From positions 2,987,501 to 3,051,500 of the forward strand of contig NZ_JAJJMP010000001.1 of the NCBI RefSeq assembly GCF_020905415.1: DNA of 64,000 nucleotides. Direction: 5' to 3'. The stretch is from Myroides oncorhynchi. Its GTDB lineage: Bacteria; Bacteroidota; Bacteroidia; Flavobacteriales; Flavobacteriaceae. Made by a program: the position numbers and the translations under genes. Position 1 is the first letter of the stretch; the number at the start of each line of letters is the position of its first letter. This document shows, in pieces, positions 1 through 9,512 of the stretch. The notes beneath the pieces are model-generated. The model did not search any database. It was not told the DNA's origin and saw only the letters and a program-made list of their open reading frames with translations.

Positions 1-902
1 CTGTGGATGAAAAAGCGATATATGAATTAATAGCTCAAAGATGCATTGATACCTTTAGATTACAGCCTCAAATTAGAAAGGCAGTTTTAATTCTTGATAT
101 AGAAAACCAGCCTTATGATTTATTGTTAGAGGCCTTTGAAAATAATCTCTCTAATAATAACTCTGTAAATACTGTAGATAGTATTGATGGGTTACTTCAA
201 GTAGATTCTTTTCAAGTAGAATCAGCGAAGATAGTTAAGCAAACTAACCAGAGTGAGTCGCTTTTTACCTTTTCCAGTTTAATTCAAAAGATTCAAGATG
301 ATTTTATAGCAAGCTTAAAACAAAATGGACTGTCCAAAGAAAGTTTCTACTTTTTTAAAGATGTGTTTGTAAAACTTGTTTTAGGGGTTGACACTTTACT
401 GGAAAAAGGCTATGTTATATCTACCCCTAAGGGGCTTGTGACCACTGAAATGGGCTTAGACTATTACAAAAGACTAACAAGGTTTAACTTATCAAGTTCA
501 AGTTATAAGGATCTTATAGATTTTGAGTTATTTTTTTTTAATTTAAAACAAGGTATTACTATAAGGCAAGAGTTTTATAGGCAAAGTCAAGATAAACTAA
601 GATTTATACATCATAAGATAACTTATTTTACTGATCTAGATAACATATCTGATTTTGTTTGTTTGGCATGTAAAGACAAATTAGAACTTAGTTTTAAAAG
701 ACTTGTTTGTCTAAACAAATCATGCCCTTGGAGAGTTGAAAGATTTGTATCTGGGGTTTATTTATCAGAATTTGACCTTGAGTTTCTACTTAAGTCAAAA
801 CGATCAAAGTCTTGGTTTAGTTTTAAAGATCGCAAAGGTTATCCCTTTAAAGCATATTTGTTTTTTAATGAAAAACTACAGCTTTGTTACGAGTTTGTTT
901 AA
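1..902 (+). CDS. topB: Type IA DNA topoisomerase (TopB-like), C-terminal part, cut by window edge
   Basis: The first in-frame start-like codon is a GTG at position 3, but the protein reads as the interior of a type IA topoisomerase, so the gene almost certainly begins before the window. The opening residues (DEKAIYELIAQRCIDTF) resemble the conserved 'iYdlIarRf' helix of topoisomerase III. The C-terminus has a zinc-ribbon-like Cys set (CxxC at about 223-226, then Cys 238 and 243), followed by a TopB-like terminal repeat in which a glycine-rich 'KDRKGYPFKAYLFF' segment precedes the end. Family role: relaxing and decatenating single-stranded regions; in Bacteroidota such copies are common on conjugative elements, which fits the convergent mobC neighbour. 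The active-site Tyr lies outside the window, so activity cannot be judged. Confidence 0.72.
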   Translation, partial: VDEKAIYELIAQRCIDTFRLQPQIRKAVLILDIENQPYDLLLEAFENNLSNNNSVNTVDSIDGLLQVDSFQVESAKIVKQTNQSESLFTFSSLIQKIQDDFIASLKQNGLSKESFYFFKDVFVKLVLGVDTLLEKGYVISTPKGLVTTEMGLDYYKRLTRFNLSSSSYKDLIDFELFFFNLKQGITIRQEFYRQSQDKLRFIHHKITYFTDLDNISDFVCLACKDKLELSFKRLVCLNKSCPWRVERFVSGVYLSEFDLEFLLKSKRSKSWFSFKDRKGYPFKAYLFFNEKLQLCYEFV

Positions 903-926
903 TCATCCTTGCTTTATAAGACATAG

Positions 927-957
927 ATAGCCTGTAAAACAACAGGCTATTTATGTT
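927..957. terminator. Bidirectional terminator between topB and mobC
   Basis: A perfect 9-bp stem (927-935 with 942-950) has a 6-nt loop and sits in the 71-bp gap between two convergent genes. T-rich DNA follows on the plus side. It probably serves the plus-strand topoisomerase and possibly both genes. Confidence 0.6.
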
Positions 958-973
958 TTGGTTATGAAAGAGT

Positions 974-2977
974 TTATTTTTTTTGATTTAATAGGTGCAC
1001 TAAATCAGGGTCATTCTCTATGCGTTTAATCTCACTTTTAATAAGAGTGTCAATGTCTTTTTTAATTTGATTGTAATTATCCTGTATTGCTTTATCAAGA
1101 TAATCCTTTTTTTTGTAATCAGTAAACGAGGTAAGGGTAGGGATGCTTTTGTACAAAGCCTCTTGCTTTTCTATCTCTTGAGTATCTACCACAATTTTAC
1201 TATGGAAGATTTTCTGATTAATCTGCTGATCAAAATTATCTGATACCGCCCCCACAAACATGCCTTGTGTAAGAGTAGATATTTTAGAACTGGGGATAAG
1301 CATGTCTAATTGAGTTGATATAGAACTTGAACGATCTTGGCGGTTTATAGAGATACTTTGACGTTTTTGAAGTATTTTTCCAAAGCGCTCAGAAAGTGCC
1401 TTGGCTGTATCTCCTACTACTTGACCAGAGAAAATATTTCCAACTGTATTTTGAATTACCTTGCTTTCTTTATCTCCATAGTCTCTTGTTAATTGGGAGA
1501 AATCCTGAAAACCTAAGCAAACTGCTACTTTATTACTTCGAGCAGTAGCAATAAGGTTATCAAGTCCTCTAAAGTATATGGTGGGAAGCTCATCAATGAT
1601 AACAGAGCTTTTTAGTTTACCTTTTTTGTTGATTAGCTTAACAATTCGCGAATTATAAAGCCCAAGAGCAGCCGAGTAGATATTTTGGCGATCAGGGTTG
1701 TTTCCCACACAAAGAATCTTCGGCTCATCTGGGTTGTTAATATCTAATGAGAAATCATCACCACTCATAACCCAGTAAAGTGAAGGTGATATCATGCGCG
1801 AAAGAGGGATTTTAGCTGAAGCAATTTGTCCTTGAAGTTGATCCTGAGCTCCGCCTTGCCATGCGTCCATAAACGGTGATAGGTAATTCTCTAAAGAATC
1901 ATATGAGGTTAGAATTGTAAATACGTCTTTGTATCTTTTGTTTAGCAGTTCTATGGCGTGAGGAAAGCTGCAGTATTTGCCATTTTTATAGATTTTTAAA
2001 AACCATATAATTGCCGCTAATAGAATAATTGGAGATTCAACAAAGAAATCTCCTTGTTTTTGTATCCATGATCGGTTTAGGTTTAACATAATGGTGTGTG
2101 CTGACTCATAGGCATCAGATATATCAGTTATAAACTTTGGGTTAATAGGATTGCAGCGATGACTTTTTCTAGGGTCATCAAAGTTTATAACATAAAACTT
2201 AGGAGTTACTTTATATTTATCAGCATGAAGTAAAAGATGATTGTATGCGATGGTTGACAAATCGTCGTATTTAAAATCATAAATATACATACAGTAACCT
2301 TTTTCTATTTGCTGTTTTATAAAGTTATTGATAATCGCGTAACTCTTACCAGATCCAGGTGTGCCAAGCACAATGGTGGCTCTAAATGGGTTAATTACAT
2401 TAATCCAACCCTTGTTCCATTTTTTTTGATAGTAAAATAAGGTGGGTAGGTTAACCGAATACTCGTTGTGAAGGTATTTAGTCTCTTGCTCAAAACTCTC
2501 ATTTTCTATATTAAACACATCTTGTAAAAGGTTCTCATTTAGTAATCTACTTATATAAGCCCCCGCCACCAGTAGTAATATGTAACCTATAAAGGTTGTT
2601 GTTATATAAAGTAAAGAAGCGATGTAAGACTTTATACTTAGAAGGAAAAAATTTAAAAAAAATAGGCTAAACCCGAAGCTAAAGAGTATAGTTATTTTCT
2701 TTAGGGTTATTGTATGGTTTTTTACGCCTTTATTTCCCCATAGACTAAGGCCTAATAGTACAAGAGCAAAGAGTTTTGTATAGATTGGATACTTAAACAA
2801 GTTTGCTTTAGAGTTAAAGCCTACAAGAATTTTATTGACCACTAAGTGTGTTATTCCTATCTTGTGAAATAACCAGTAACAAAACCAGTATACATGCATA
2901 AGAATAAGTATGATACTTACTGCTCTTAAAAAGGATAGGATTTTTGATAGCGATCGTAGGTCATCTTCGTTTTGCAT
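974..2977 (-). CDS. mobC: MobC/TraG-family type IV coupling ATPase
   Basis: This 667-residue inner-membrane ATPase probably couples the relaxosome to a type IV secretion channel during conjugation. The N-terminal ~145 residues hold several hydrophobic segments (about 17-38, 66-80, 95-113, 118-143). The soluble part has a Walker A motif, GTPGSGKS, at 205-212 and a Walker B-like SVIIDELP at about 458-465, followed by a TraG/TraM-recognition-like segment (LIATARSNKVAVCLGFQD). Length and membrane layout match the Bacteroidota MobC group of VirD4/TraG proteins. Start chosen: the ATG at 2977, just ahead of the first membrane segment. It is convergent with the topoisomerase, suggesting the end of an integrated conjugative element or its remnant. 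No relaxase or tra genes lie in view. Confidence 0.85.
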   Translation of the reverse strand: MQNEDDLRSLSKILSFLRAVSIILILMHVYWFCYWLFHKIGITHLVVNKILVGFNSKANLFKYPIYTKLFALVLLGLSLWGNKGVKNHTITLKKITILFSFGFSLFFLNFFLLSIKSYIASLLYITTTFIGYILLLVAGAYISRLLNENLLQDVFNIENESFEQETKYLHNEYSVNLPTLFYYQKKWNKGWINVINPFRATIVLGTPGSGKSYAIINNFIKQQIEKGYCMYIYDFKYDDLSTIAYNHLLLHADKYKVTPKFYVINFDDPRKSHRCNPINPKFITDISDAYESAHTIMLNLNRSWIQKQGDFFVESPIILLAAIIWFLKIYKNGKYCSFPHAIELLNKRYKDVFTILTSYDSLENYLSPFMDAWQGGAQDQLQGQIASAKIPLSRMISPSLYWVMSGDDFSLDINNPDEPKILCVGNNPDRQNIYSAALGLYNSRIVKLINKKGKLKSSVIIDELPTIYFRGLDNLIATARSNKVAVCLGFQDFSQLTRDYGDKESKVIQNTVGNIFSGQVVGDTAKALSERFGKILQKRQSISINRQDRSSSISTQLDMLIPSSKISTLTQGMFVGAVSDNFDQQINQKIFHSKIVVDTQEIEKQEALYKSIPTLTSFTDYKKKDYLDKAIQDNYNQIKKDIDTLIKSEIKRIENDPDLVHLLNQKK

Positions 2978-3488
2978 AGTAGTATTGTTTTTAAAATTAG
3001 AATCTTAAAAGTAGAAGCAAATCTAACTAGAGATGATTTATGGTAACTAAAGGTTTTGTTTGGCCTATACTGGAAGCTAGTTAGTAAACTAGGGTAAGTT
3101 AGTGTAATACAAAAAGAGTATTTTATTTTGTAGAGAAGGACTAAGTAGATAAGAAATACAAGGGTCTACTAAAGGGGAATTAGGAATAAACAATGATTTC
3201 ATTTTGTAAATATTGATATTGTTTTATAATGCGGTATTGTTTTTAAAAAATAATTGTATTTATAGTATTTTGTTAACAAAATAGAAGCTTTTATTGTCAT
3301 TAAGTATTATTTATTGTTCACTAACAAAAAACACCATTCCACACAAAAAGTGAATTTTTTATTGCACCCCAATATTTTAAAAGTGTACATTTGTAACTTG
3401 CTGTTAAAAAGTATCGACAATTATTGACATTAGAGTAATTTAATGGCAAAATATTTCACTGATAATAAAACTATTACACATTAAAAAC
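2978..3488. other. Intergenic region between mobile element and glycan locus
   Basis: About 510 bp without a convincing ORF separates the divergent mobC and the capsule locus. It holds a candidate promoter for the glycan operon near its right end. I found no tRNA or recognisable attachment-site repeat here. Confidence 0.5.
3361..3393 (+). promoter_or_regulatory. Candidate Bacteroidota-type promoter of the glycan locus
   Basis: TACATTTG at 3386-3393 matches the -7 consensus TAnnTTTG. An ATTG at 3361-3364 lies 21 bp upstream as a -33 element. Predicted transcription would start about 90 bp before the first capsule gene. Confidence 0.5.
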
Positions 3489-4457
3489 ATGACTAAAGTA
3501 CTGATCACTGGTGGAGCAGGATTCATTGGATCTAATTTGACAGAATATTTTTTAAGCAAAGGATATTTTGTACGTTGTTTAGACAATTTCGCAACAGGGC
3601 ATAGATATAATATTGAGCCGTTTTTGTCAAATGAGAATTATGAGTTAATTGAAGGAGATATCCGTGATTTAGAGACTTGTCATCGTGCAGTAAAAGGAAT
3701 GGATTATGTCTTACACCAAGCTGCTTTAGGGTCAGTTCCTCGCTCTGTAAAAGACCCGATTACTACAAATGATGTAAATGTGACAGGTTTTTTAAATATG
3801 TTAGTAGCTATGCGTGATGGAGGAGTAAAACGTATGGTATATGCAGCTAGTTCTTCTACCTATGGAGATTCTGAAAACTTACCTAAAGTAGAAGATATTA
3901 TAGGGAAACCACTTTCTCCTTATGCAGTGACAAAATATGTAAATGAACTATATGCTGATGTGTTTGCTAGAACATATGGAGTAGAAATGATAGGATTGCG
4001 TTATTTTAATGTATTTGGTCGTCGTCAAGATCCTAATGGCGCATACGCAGCAGTTATTCCTTTATTTGTGAAGCAACTAATGAAACACGAGAGCCCTACT
4101 ATCAATGGTACAGGGGATTATTCTCGTGATTTTACGTATATAGATAACGTGATTCAGATGAATGAGCGCGCGATGCTAACGACTAATCCTGAAGCTGTAA
4201 ATACAGTGTATAATACAGCAGTAGGAGATAGAACGACTTTAAATTCACTTATTGGTTTTCTAAAAGAAAACTTAGCGAAATATGATGCTCAAATTGCAAA
4301 TGTAGAGGCTATATATGGTCCAAACCGAGTAGGAGACATCCCTCACTCTTTAGCTTCTGTAGATAAAGCAAAAGCACTATTAGGATATGAACCAACCCAT
4401 ACAATTGATACTGGCTTAGCTGAGGCTGTTCAATGGTATTGGGAGAATTTGAAATAA
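3489..4457 (+). CDS. UDP-N-acetylhexosamine 4-epimerase (WbpP/TviC-like SDR)
   Basis: An extended short-chain dehydrogenase expected to interconvert UDP-GlcNAc and UDP-GalNAc (or the matching uronic acids) in the cytoplasm. The NAD-binding motif GGAGFIGS is at 8-15, the catalytic Ser is in SSSTYG (121-126), and Tyr/Lys are in SPYAVTK (Y145, K149). The signature AALGSVPRS (78-86) is typical of the WbpP/TviC subgroup that acts on N-acetylated sugars. At 322 residues the length is normal. It is the first gene of the glycan locus, 48 bp ahead of a WbpO/TviB-like dehydrogenase. That pairing is the known route to UDP-GalNAcA. Substrate is inferred from the motif and neighbour. Confidence 0.85.
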   Translation: MTKVLITGGAGFIGSNLTEYFLSKGYFVRCLDNFATGHRYNIEPFLSNENYELIEGDIRDLETCHRAVKGMDYVLHQAALGSVPRSVKDPITTNDVNVTGFLNMLVAMRDGGVKRMVYAASSSTYGDSENLPKVEDIIGKPLSPYAVTKYVNELYADVFARTYGVEMIGLRYFNVFGRRQDPNGAYAAVIPLFVKQLMKHESPTINGTGDYSRDFTYIDNVIQMNERAMLTTNPEAVNTVYNTAVGDRTTLNSLIGFLKENLAKYDAQIANVEAIYGPNRVGDIPHSLASVDKAKALLGYEPTHTIDTGLAEAVQWYWENLK

Positions 4458-4505
4458 AAGCTTGGTTGAAAGTAATTAAATAAGAATAAACACCGTTTAA
4501 ATAAT

Positions 4506-5852
4506 ATGAGTACACAACATAAAATTGCAGTTATTGGATTAGGATATGTAGGATTGCCATTAGCAAGGCTATTTGGGACAAAATTTCCTACAGTAGGATT
4601 TGATATTAATAAAGGGCGTATTACTGAATTAAGAGAGGGAAAGGATAGTACATTAGAGGTGTCTAATGAAGTATTAAAATCCGTGTTGATAGATAAGAAT
4701 CCTGTTTTACATGGTGGGGAAAAAGGAATGTATTGTTCTTATGATATGGGAGATATTACAGACTGTAACGTTTATGTAGTAACAGTACCTACTCCAGTGG
4801 ACAAACATAATCGTCCAGATTTGACACCACTATATAAGTCTTCTGAGACAGTAGCAAAAGTGTTGAAAAAAGGAGATATCGTGATTTATGAATCTACTGT
4901 ATATCCAGGAGTAACAGAAGAAGAATGTGTACCTGTATTAGAGCGTGTATCAGGATTAAAGTTTAACGAAGACTTCTTCTGTGGATATTCTCCTGAGCGT
5001 ATTAATCCAGGAGATAAACAACATACAGTTGAGAAAATATTAAAAGTAACATCTGGTAGTACACCAGAGATAGGAGTGGTGGTTAATGATATCTATAAAG
5101 CTGTGATTACAGCAGGTACGCATTTAGCACCAACAATTAAGGTAGCTGAGGCTGCAAAAGTAATTGAGAATTCACAACGTGATATCAATATTGCTTTTGT
5201 CAATGAATTAGCAAAGATATTTAATTTATTAGATATAGATACGCATGCTGTATTAGAAGCAGCTGGTACGAAGTGGAACTTCTTGCCATTTAAGCCAGGA
5301 TTAGTAGGAGGGCACTGTATTGGGGTTGATCCATACTACTTAGCGCAGAAAGCAATAGAAAAAGGATATCATCCTGAAATTATTTTAGCAGGTCGTCGTT
5401 TAAATGATTCTATGGGAGAGTATGTAGCTTCTCAAGTTATAAAAGCTATGATTAAAAAAGGAATCAATGTAAGCAAAGCAGAAGTTCTAATGTTAGGAGT
5501 AACATTTAAAGAGAACTGTCCTGATGTGCGTAATACGAAGATTGTAGATGTGATCGCAGCTTTAGAAGATTATGGAATAAAAGTAACAACTTACGATCCT
5601 TGGGCTAATCCTGTAGAGGTGATGCACGAGTATGGAGTAGTGAGTCATAATACACTAGAGGCTATACAGCCAAAAGAAAATCAAACTATAGATCATCGTT
5701 ATCCAGCAGATACTAAGCGATATGATGCTGTAGTATTAGGAGTAGCACATAAAGAATTATTATCGTTAGATATGTCTAGTTTAAAGAAAGAAGTTGCTGT
5801 AGTATACGATGTAAAAGGAGTGTTAGAAGGTGAAGTAGATAGTAGATTATAA
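4506..5852 (+). CDS. UDP-N-acetyl-D-hexosamine 6-dehydrogenase (WbpO/TviB-like)
   Basis: NAD-dependent nucleotide-sugar dehydrogenase that oxidises C6 of a UDP-HexNAc to the uronic acid in two steps. The N-terminal Rossmann motif GLGYVG is at 11-16. The catalytic Cys271 lies in VGGHCIGVDPYYLA, and the central domain has the family's 'EAAKVIENSQRDINIAF' helix (about 215-231). The C-terminal UDP-binding domain is complete (448 residues, usual length). It follows the 4-epimerase and precedes the flippase by 3 bp, so it is in the same operon. With that epimerase it most likely supplies UDP-GalNAcA, giving the glycan a carboxylate that later enzymes could amidate. WbpO/TviB rather than WbpA specificity is inferred from the pairing. 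Confidence 0.87.
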   Translation: MSTQHKIAVIGLGYVGLPLARLFGTKFPTVGFDINKGRITELREGKDSTLEVSNEVLKSVLIDKNPVLHGGEKGMYCSYDMGDITDCNVYVVTVPTPVDKHNRPDLTPLYKSSETVAKVLKKGDIVIYESTVYPGVTEEECVPVLERVSGLKFNEDFFCGYSPERINPGDKQHTVEKILKVTSGSTPEIGVVVNDIYKAVITAGTHLAPTIKVAEAAKVIENSQRDINIAFVNELAKIFNLLDIDTHAVLEAAGTKWNFLPFKPGLVGGHCIGVDPYYLAQKAIEKGYHPEIILAGRRLNDSMGEYVASQVIKAMIKKGINVSKAEVLMLGVTFKENCPDVRNTKIVDVIAALEDYGIKVTTYDPWANPVEVMHEYGVVSHNTLEAIQPKENQTIDHRYPADTKRYDAVVLGVAHKELLSLDMSSLKKEVAVVYDVKGVLEGEVDSRL

Positions 5853-5855
5853 GCA

Positions 5856-7109
5856 GTGGGGATTATCAATAAAATAAAACAAAAGTTTCAAAATAAGGAT
5901 GCTAAAGTTCTCTTGGAGAACTTTATCTCTTTATCTGCATTGCAAATTATTGGAATGGTTTTACCATTAATTACTCTGCCTTATATATTAAGAGTAATTG
6001 GATTTGAGAAGTATGGAATTATTGTTTTTGCAGCCTCTTTAATTGCGTATTTTCAATCTTTAACAGATTATAGTTTTAGAATTACAGCAGTACGAGATGT
6101 TGCAATATTTAAGCATAGTCCTCAGAAGTTGAATCTGATTTACAGTAAAGTTTTGATGATTAAGATTATATTTTTAGCTCTATCACTCGTAATTATTACT
6201 TTAATTGTGTTTCTAACTTCATCTTTTTATGAATATAAAGAAATTTATGCTTTAAGTTCGTTAATGTTAATAGGATATGCTTTATTTCCTGAATGGTTTT
6301 TTCAGGGAATAGAAAAAATGCGTTATATTACCTATCTAAATTTGGGTATTAAATTGTTTTTTACTATTTGTATTTTTGTGTTTATCCGAGAAGAACGTGA
6401 CTATTGGATTTATCCCTTATTACAAGGGTTAGGATTTATTGGAGCAGGAATTATCGGACAATACTTATTAGTTAGGAAGTATAAGTTACAGTTAATTTGG
6501 CTACCTAAAAAGATTATTAAAGATACGATTAAAAGTAACTTTCCTTTATTCATTAATCAGTTTGTACCTACTTTATACAATAATACAAGTGTATTTTTGT
6601 TGGGTATTTTAGGAGCTAAGTCGTTAGTTGGGATATATCAAGCTATTTTGACCATAGTTAATTTAGCAATTACTATTCTAGAAGTGTTTTCTAGGGTGTT
6701 TTTCCCTTTTTTAAATCGACAGAAGGCGGCTTTTCCTAAATATAAAAAGATGATGCTAACAGTAAGTATGGTGTTGAGTATTGGGATTTTGTCAAGTTAT
6801 AGATTGATTTTTTGGTATTTAGATATTAGTTATGAATATGCTTTTTTTGTGTTATTAATATTAGTAATTGGTATGAATGGTTATACTTTTTCAAATATTT
6901 TTGGATTAAACTATTTTCTTATCAAAAGGGAAGATAAATTAGTAATGAAGAATACTGTTATAGCATCATTATTAGGTTTTGTTTTAGCATTTCCACTTAT
7001 TACTTATTTAGGTGTAATAGGAGCTGCTATTAATTTAGGTTTTGGGCGATGGATGATGGGAGGTGGATTATATTTAAAATATTTAAAATTTAGAAAAATA
7101 TATAAGTAA
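5856..7109 (+). CDS. wzx: Wzx-type polysaccharide flippase
   Basis: A polytopic membrane protein of 417 residues with about 12 hydrophobic segments and the MATE/PST-like N-terminus typical of Wzx: an amphipathic basic start, then 'LLENFISLSALQIIGMVLPL'. Its expected role is to flip lipid-linked repeat units across the inner membrane for Wzy polymerisation. The start is a GTG 3 bp after the dehydrogenase stop, and no nearby ATG would keep the first membrane helix. Its stop overlaps the next ATG by one base, so translation is probably coupled. Wzx proteins are poorly conserved, so the call rests on topology and position between sugar enzymes and a Wzy. Confidence 0.83.
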   Translation: MGIINKIKQKFQNKDAKVLLENFISLSALQIIGMVLPLITLPYILRVIGFEKYGIIVFAASLIAYFQSLTDYSFRITAVRDVAIFKHSPQKLNLIYSKVLMIKIIFLALSLVIITLIVFLTSSFYEYKEIYALSSLMLIGYALFPEWFFQGIEKMRYITYLNLGIKLFFTICIFVFIREERDYWIYPLLQGLGFIGAGIIGQYLLVRKYKLQLIWLPKKIIKDTIKSNFPLFINQFVPTLYNNTSVFLLGILGAKSLVGIYQAILTIVNLAITILEVFSRVFFPFLNRQKAAFPKYKKMMLTVSMVLSIGILSSYRLIFWYLDISYEYAFFVLLILVIGMNGYTFSNIFGLNYFLIKREDKLVMKNTVIASLLGFVLAFPLITYLGVIGAAINLGFGRWMMGGGLYLKYLKFRKIYK

Positions 7110-8203
7110 TGAAAATAGGAATTATTGGTTCAGGTAATGCTGGATGTGCACATGCGTTCAAATTAACGGAAAATGGACATCAAGTAAATCTAATTAAAAC
7201 ATCAAATAGCTTACACGAACACAATTTTGATAAAATTGTTGAACAAGGTGGTATTTGGGCTATAGATAATACAAATGAAGATAAAGAGTCTTTTCAAAAA
7301 ATAAATCTTATTACTAGAGACATAGCTTTGGGACTTAAGGGTGTTGAATTAGTATTGGTTTTAACACAAAGTCTACATCACAATAGTGTGGCAGAAAAAA
7401 TAGCTCCTTTTATTGATAGAGAAAGTACTAAAGTATTGTTCTGCGTTCCTGGTAATTTAGGGTCATTATATTTTAAAAAGCATTTGGGCGATACTGATAT
7501 TGTTTTGGCAGAGGGAGAGTCTACTCCATTTGATGCTAGAATTGTAGAGCCAGGTACAGTAAATATACTATTTAAGAATGTTAGAAATGCCGTTGCTTTT
7601 TTACCAAATGCTAGAAGAGAAGAGGGAATGAAGTATATTTCTCAATTAGTTGATACTTACGGGGACTATAGAAATAATATTGTAGAGTCTGCTTTACATA
7701 ATCCAAATTTGATTGTCCATACAGTTGGAGTTATTATGTCAGCTAACCGTATTGAGAAAATGAAAGGTGAGTTTTGGATGTACAGAGAGTCTTTCTCTCC
7801 TGCTATCTGGAACTTAGTACACGATTTAGATAAGGAAAAAAACAATGTCATAGAAAAGTTTAAAGGTCAGCCTATTAGTTATTTAGATGCTTGTAAATAT
7901 AGAAATGAGTTAGATCTTACTCAAGACTCTCTAAAAGTATTTCAATCTTACGCAGAGAATGGCGGACCAAAAGGACCAGATAATTTAAATACAAGATTTT
8001 TACATGAAGATGTAATTGTTGGATTAGGTTCTCTATCAATGTTAGGAAAAGAGGTTGGAGTTTCTACACCAGTAACAGATTCTTTAATTACAATTGCTAG
8101 TTCATTGGTTAAAAAAGATTTCTTTGGACTAAATCGTACTAAGGAAGAGTTAGGAATAGCAGATTTTAATGAACATGAATTGATAGCATTTGTTAATGAA
8201 TAG
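7109..8203 (+). CDS. Opine/octopine dehydrogenase-family enzyme in glycan locus
   Basis: An NAD(P)-binding Rossmann protein (GSGNAG at 7-12) followed by an all-helical octopine-dehydrogenase-type domain. The family's catalytic His context is visible as HNPNLIVHTVG, with Asn198, Asn200 and His204. The 364-residue length matches opine dehydrogenases, which reductively condense an amino acid with a 2-oxo acid to form N-(carboxyalkyl)amino acids. It lies inside a capsule operon, overlapping the flippase stop by one base and followed by an ATP-grasp ligase. I infer that it makes an opine-like substituent (for example an N-(1-carboxyethyl) amino acid) for the glycan, as known for some O-antigens. 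Substrate unknown. Confidence 0.78.
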   Translation: MKIGIIGSGNAGCAHAFKLTENGHQVNLIKTSNSLHEHNFDKIVEQGGIWAIDNTNEDKESFQKINLITRDIALGLKGVELVLVLTQSLHHNSVAEKIAPFIDRESTKVLFCVPGNLGSLYFKKHLGDTDIVLAEGESTPFDARIVEPGTVNILFKNVRNAVAFLPNARREEGMKYISQLVDTYGDYRNNIVESALHNPNLIVHTVGVIMSANRIEKMKGEFWMYRESFSPAIWNLVHDLDKEKNNVIEKFKGQPISYLDACKYRNELDLTQDSLKVFQSYAENGGPKGPDNLNTRFLHEDVIVGLGSLSMLGKEVGVSTPVTDSLITIASSLVKKDFFGLNRTKEELGIADFNEHELIAFVNE

Positions 8204-8389
8204 TTAGACATAAAAGTTTTGTGTTAATAATTATTGTGATAAAAATTTAGAATACTTCTTTTATGAATGAAATGTATAAGAGGAGTATGGTTTGTTTAAA
8301 TATGGATATCTATAGTCATTATTGTAACAGAAGTTTTATAAGTTATGAGATTTAATACTAATATTATAAAGAAAATTTAGTTTTTTATT

Positions 8390-9505
8390 ATGAAGGAAGT
8401 TCTTAGAAAAATAGTTTTTAATAATTCTTTTTTGAAAAATTTATACTTAAAAAAACGTTTAAGTGGAGGGGAGTTAGCTCCTGAAGGGAAGATGGAGGAA
8501 ATACTTAACGAGGCGGAAGTAGTTCTTTTGGATAAGAAAACAGAAAATATTAAAGTTGGTATCGTAAAGGATGGAGAGGAGCCACAAGGGTATGTTTTTT
8601 TACGTTATTACTATCCTAAATATGTAAGGTTTTTAAAAAACAATAAAATAAATTATTCTTATTATAATATATATTCTAGTGATTGGATTATACAAGCAGA
8701 GAAGTATGATGTAATTGTTTGGCATACGAATTCAGATCCTGTTACTCAAGATATAGCTATGCATAAACTTTATATTCTAGATAAAGTCTTAAAAAAGAAA
8801 TGTTTACCTTCTTTTGATGAGATTTGGTCTTATGAGAATAAGATTAATGCATATTATTTGTATGAAGCATTACAGTTACCTACAATACCAACTTTTGTGA
8901 GTCATGATAAAGAAGAGACTATGAAGTATATTGAAGAATGTAGGTATCCTTTAATATCTAAGTCGAGAACTGCATCTGCGTCAGCAGGAGTTGTTAAAAT
9001 AAATAATCTTAATGAGGCAAAGAAAATTGTTAATAAAGTTTTCTCATCAGAGGGATTAGGAACAAATTATTATCACGATAGACAGAAAGATTACGTTTAT
9101 TTTCAAGAGTTTATTGAAGGAGCTAAATATGACCTACGTATGATTATTATTGATGATAAGGCATTTGGATATTATAGGTATCCAAATGAAGGAGATTTTA
9201 GAGCATCTGGGGCTGGTAATTATGCTAAAAAAGAAATACCTTCAGAAGCATTAGATTTAGCTTTTAAAGTTAGAGATGCTTTTAACTCTACTTGTTTGGC
9301 TACAGATGTTTTATTTAGTGAAAAAGAGAATAAGTATTATATTATAGAGAGCTCAATATTTATTGGTGTGGATACAGCAAGTCAATTAGAGATTAATGGA
9401 GTAGCTGGGTATTATGAGAGAGTTAAAGAAGGAGAGTATGTTTTTAAAGAAGGGAAATATTGGATTCAGGAACTGACATTGAAAAATTTAATAGAGAACA
9501 AGTAG
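8390..9505 (+). CDS. ATP-grasp ligase (RimK-like) of the glycan locus
   Basis: A 371-residue protein with an ATP-grasp fold from about residue 130 to 330: a lysine-containing strand (PLISKSRTASASAGV), an acceptor strand 'YVYFQEFIEG', and a final metal-site region (DVLFSEKENKYYIIESS). The usual closing 'ExN' of the metal site reads ESS here, so chemistry may be altered. ATP-grasp ligases form amide bonds between a carboxylate and an amine via an acyl-phosphate. Its position after an opine-dehydrogenase-like gene, and the likely presence of a uronic acid in the repeat unit, suggest it attaches an amino-acid-like group to a sugar carboxylate or primes one. A 186-bp gap precedes it, longer than elsewhere in the locus, so a separate promoter is possible. 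Confidence 0.72.
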   Translation: MKEVLRKIVFNNSFLKNLYLKKRLSGGELAPEGKMEEILNEAEVVLLDKKTENIKVGIVKDGEEPQGYVFLRYYYPKYVRFLKNNKINYSYYNIYSSDWIIQAEKYDVIVWHTNSDPVTQDIAMHKLYILDKVLKKKCLPSFDEIWSYENKINAYYLYEALQLPTIPTFVSHDKEETMKYIEECRYPLISKSRTASASAGVVKINNLNEAKKIVNKVFSSEGLGTNYYHDRQKDYVYFQEFIEGAKYDLRMIIIDDKAFGYYRYPNEGDFRASGAGNYAKKEIPSEALDLAFKVRDAFNSTCLATDVLFSEKENKYYIIESSIFIGVDTASQLEINGVAGYYERVKEGEYVFKEGKYWIQELTLKNLIENK

Positions 9506-9512
9506 TAGTTAT

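Noticed and set aside
736..930. 64-residue ORF within the end of topB
   Set aside because: It lies wholly in another frame of the zinc-ribbon region and the gene's tail; composition is explained by the real frame.
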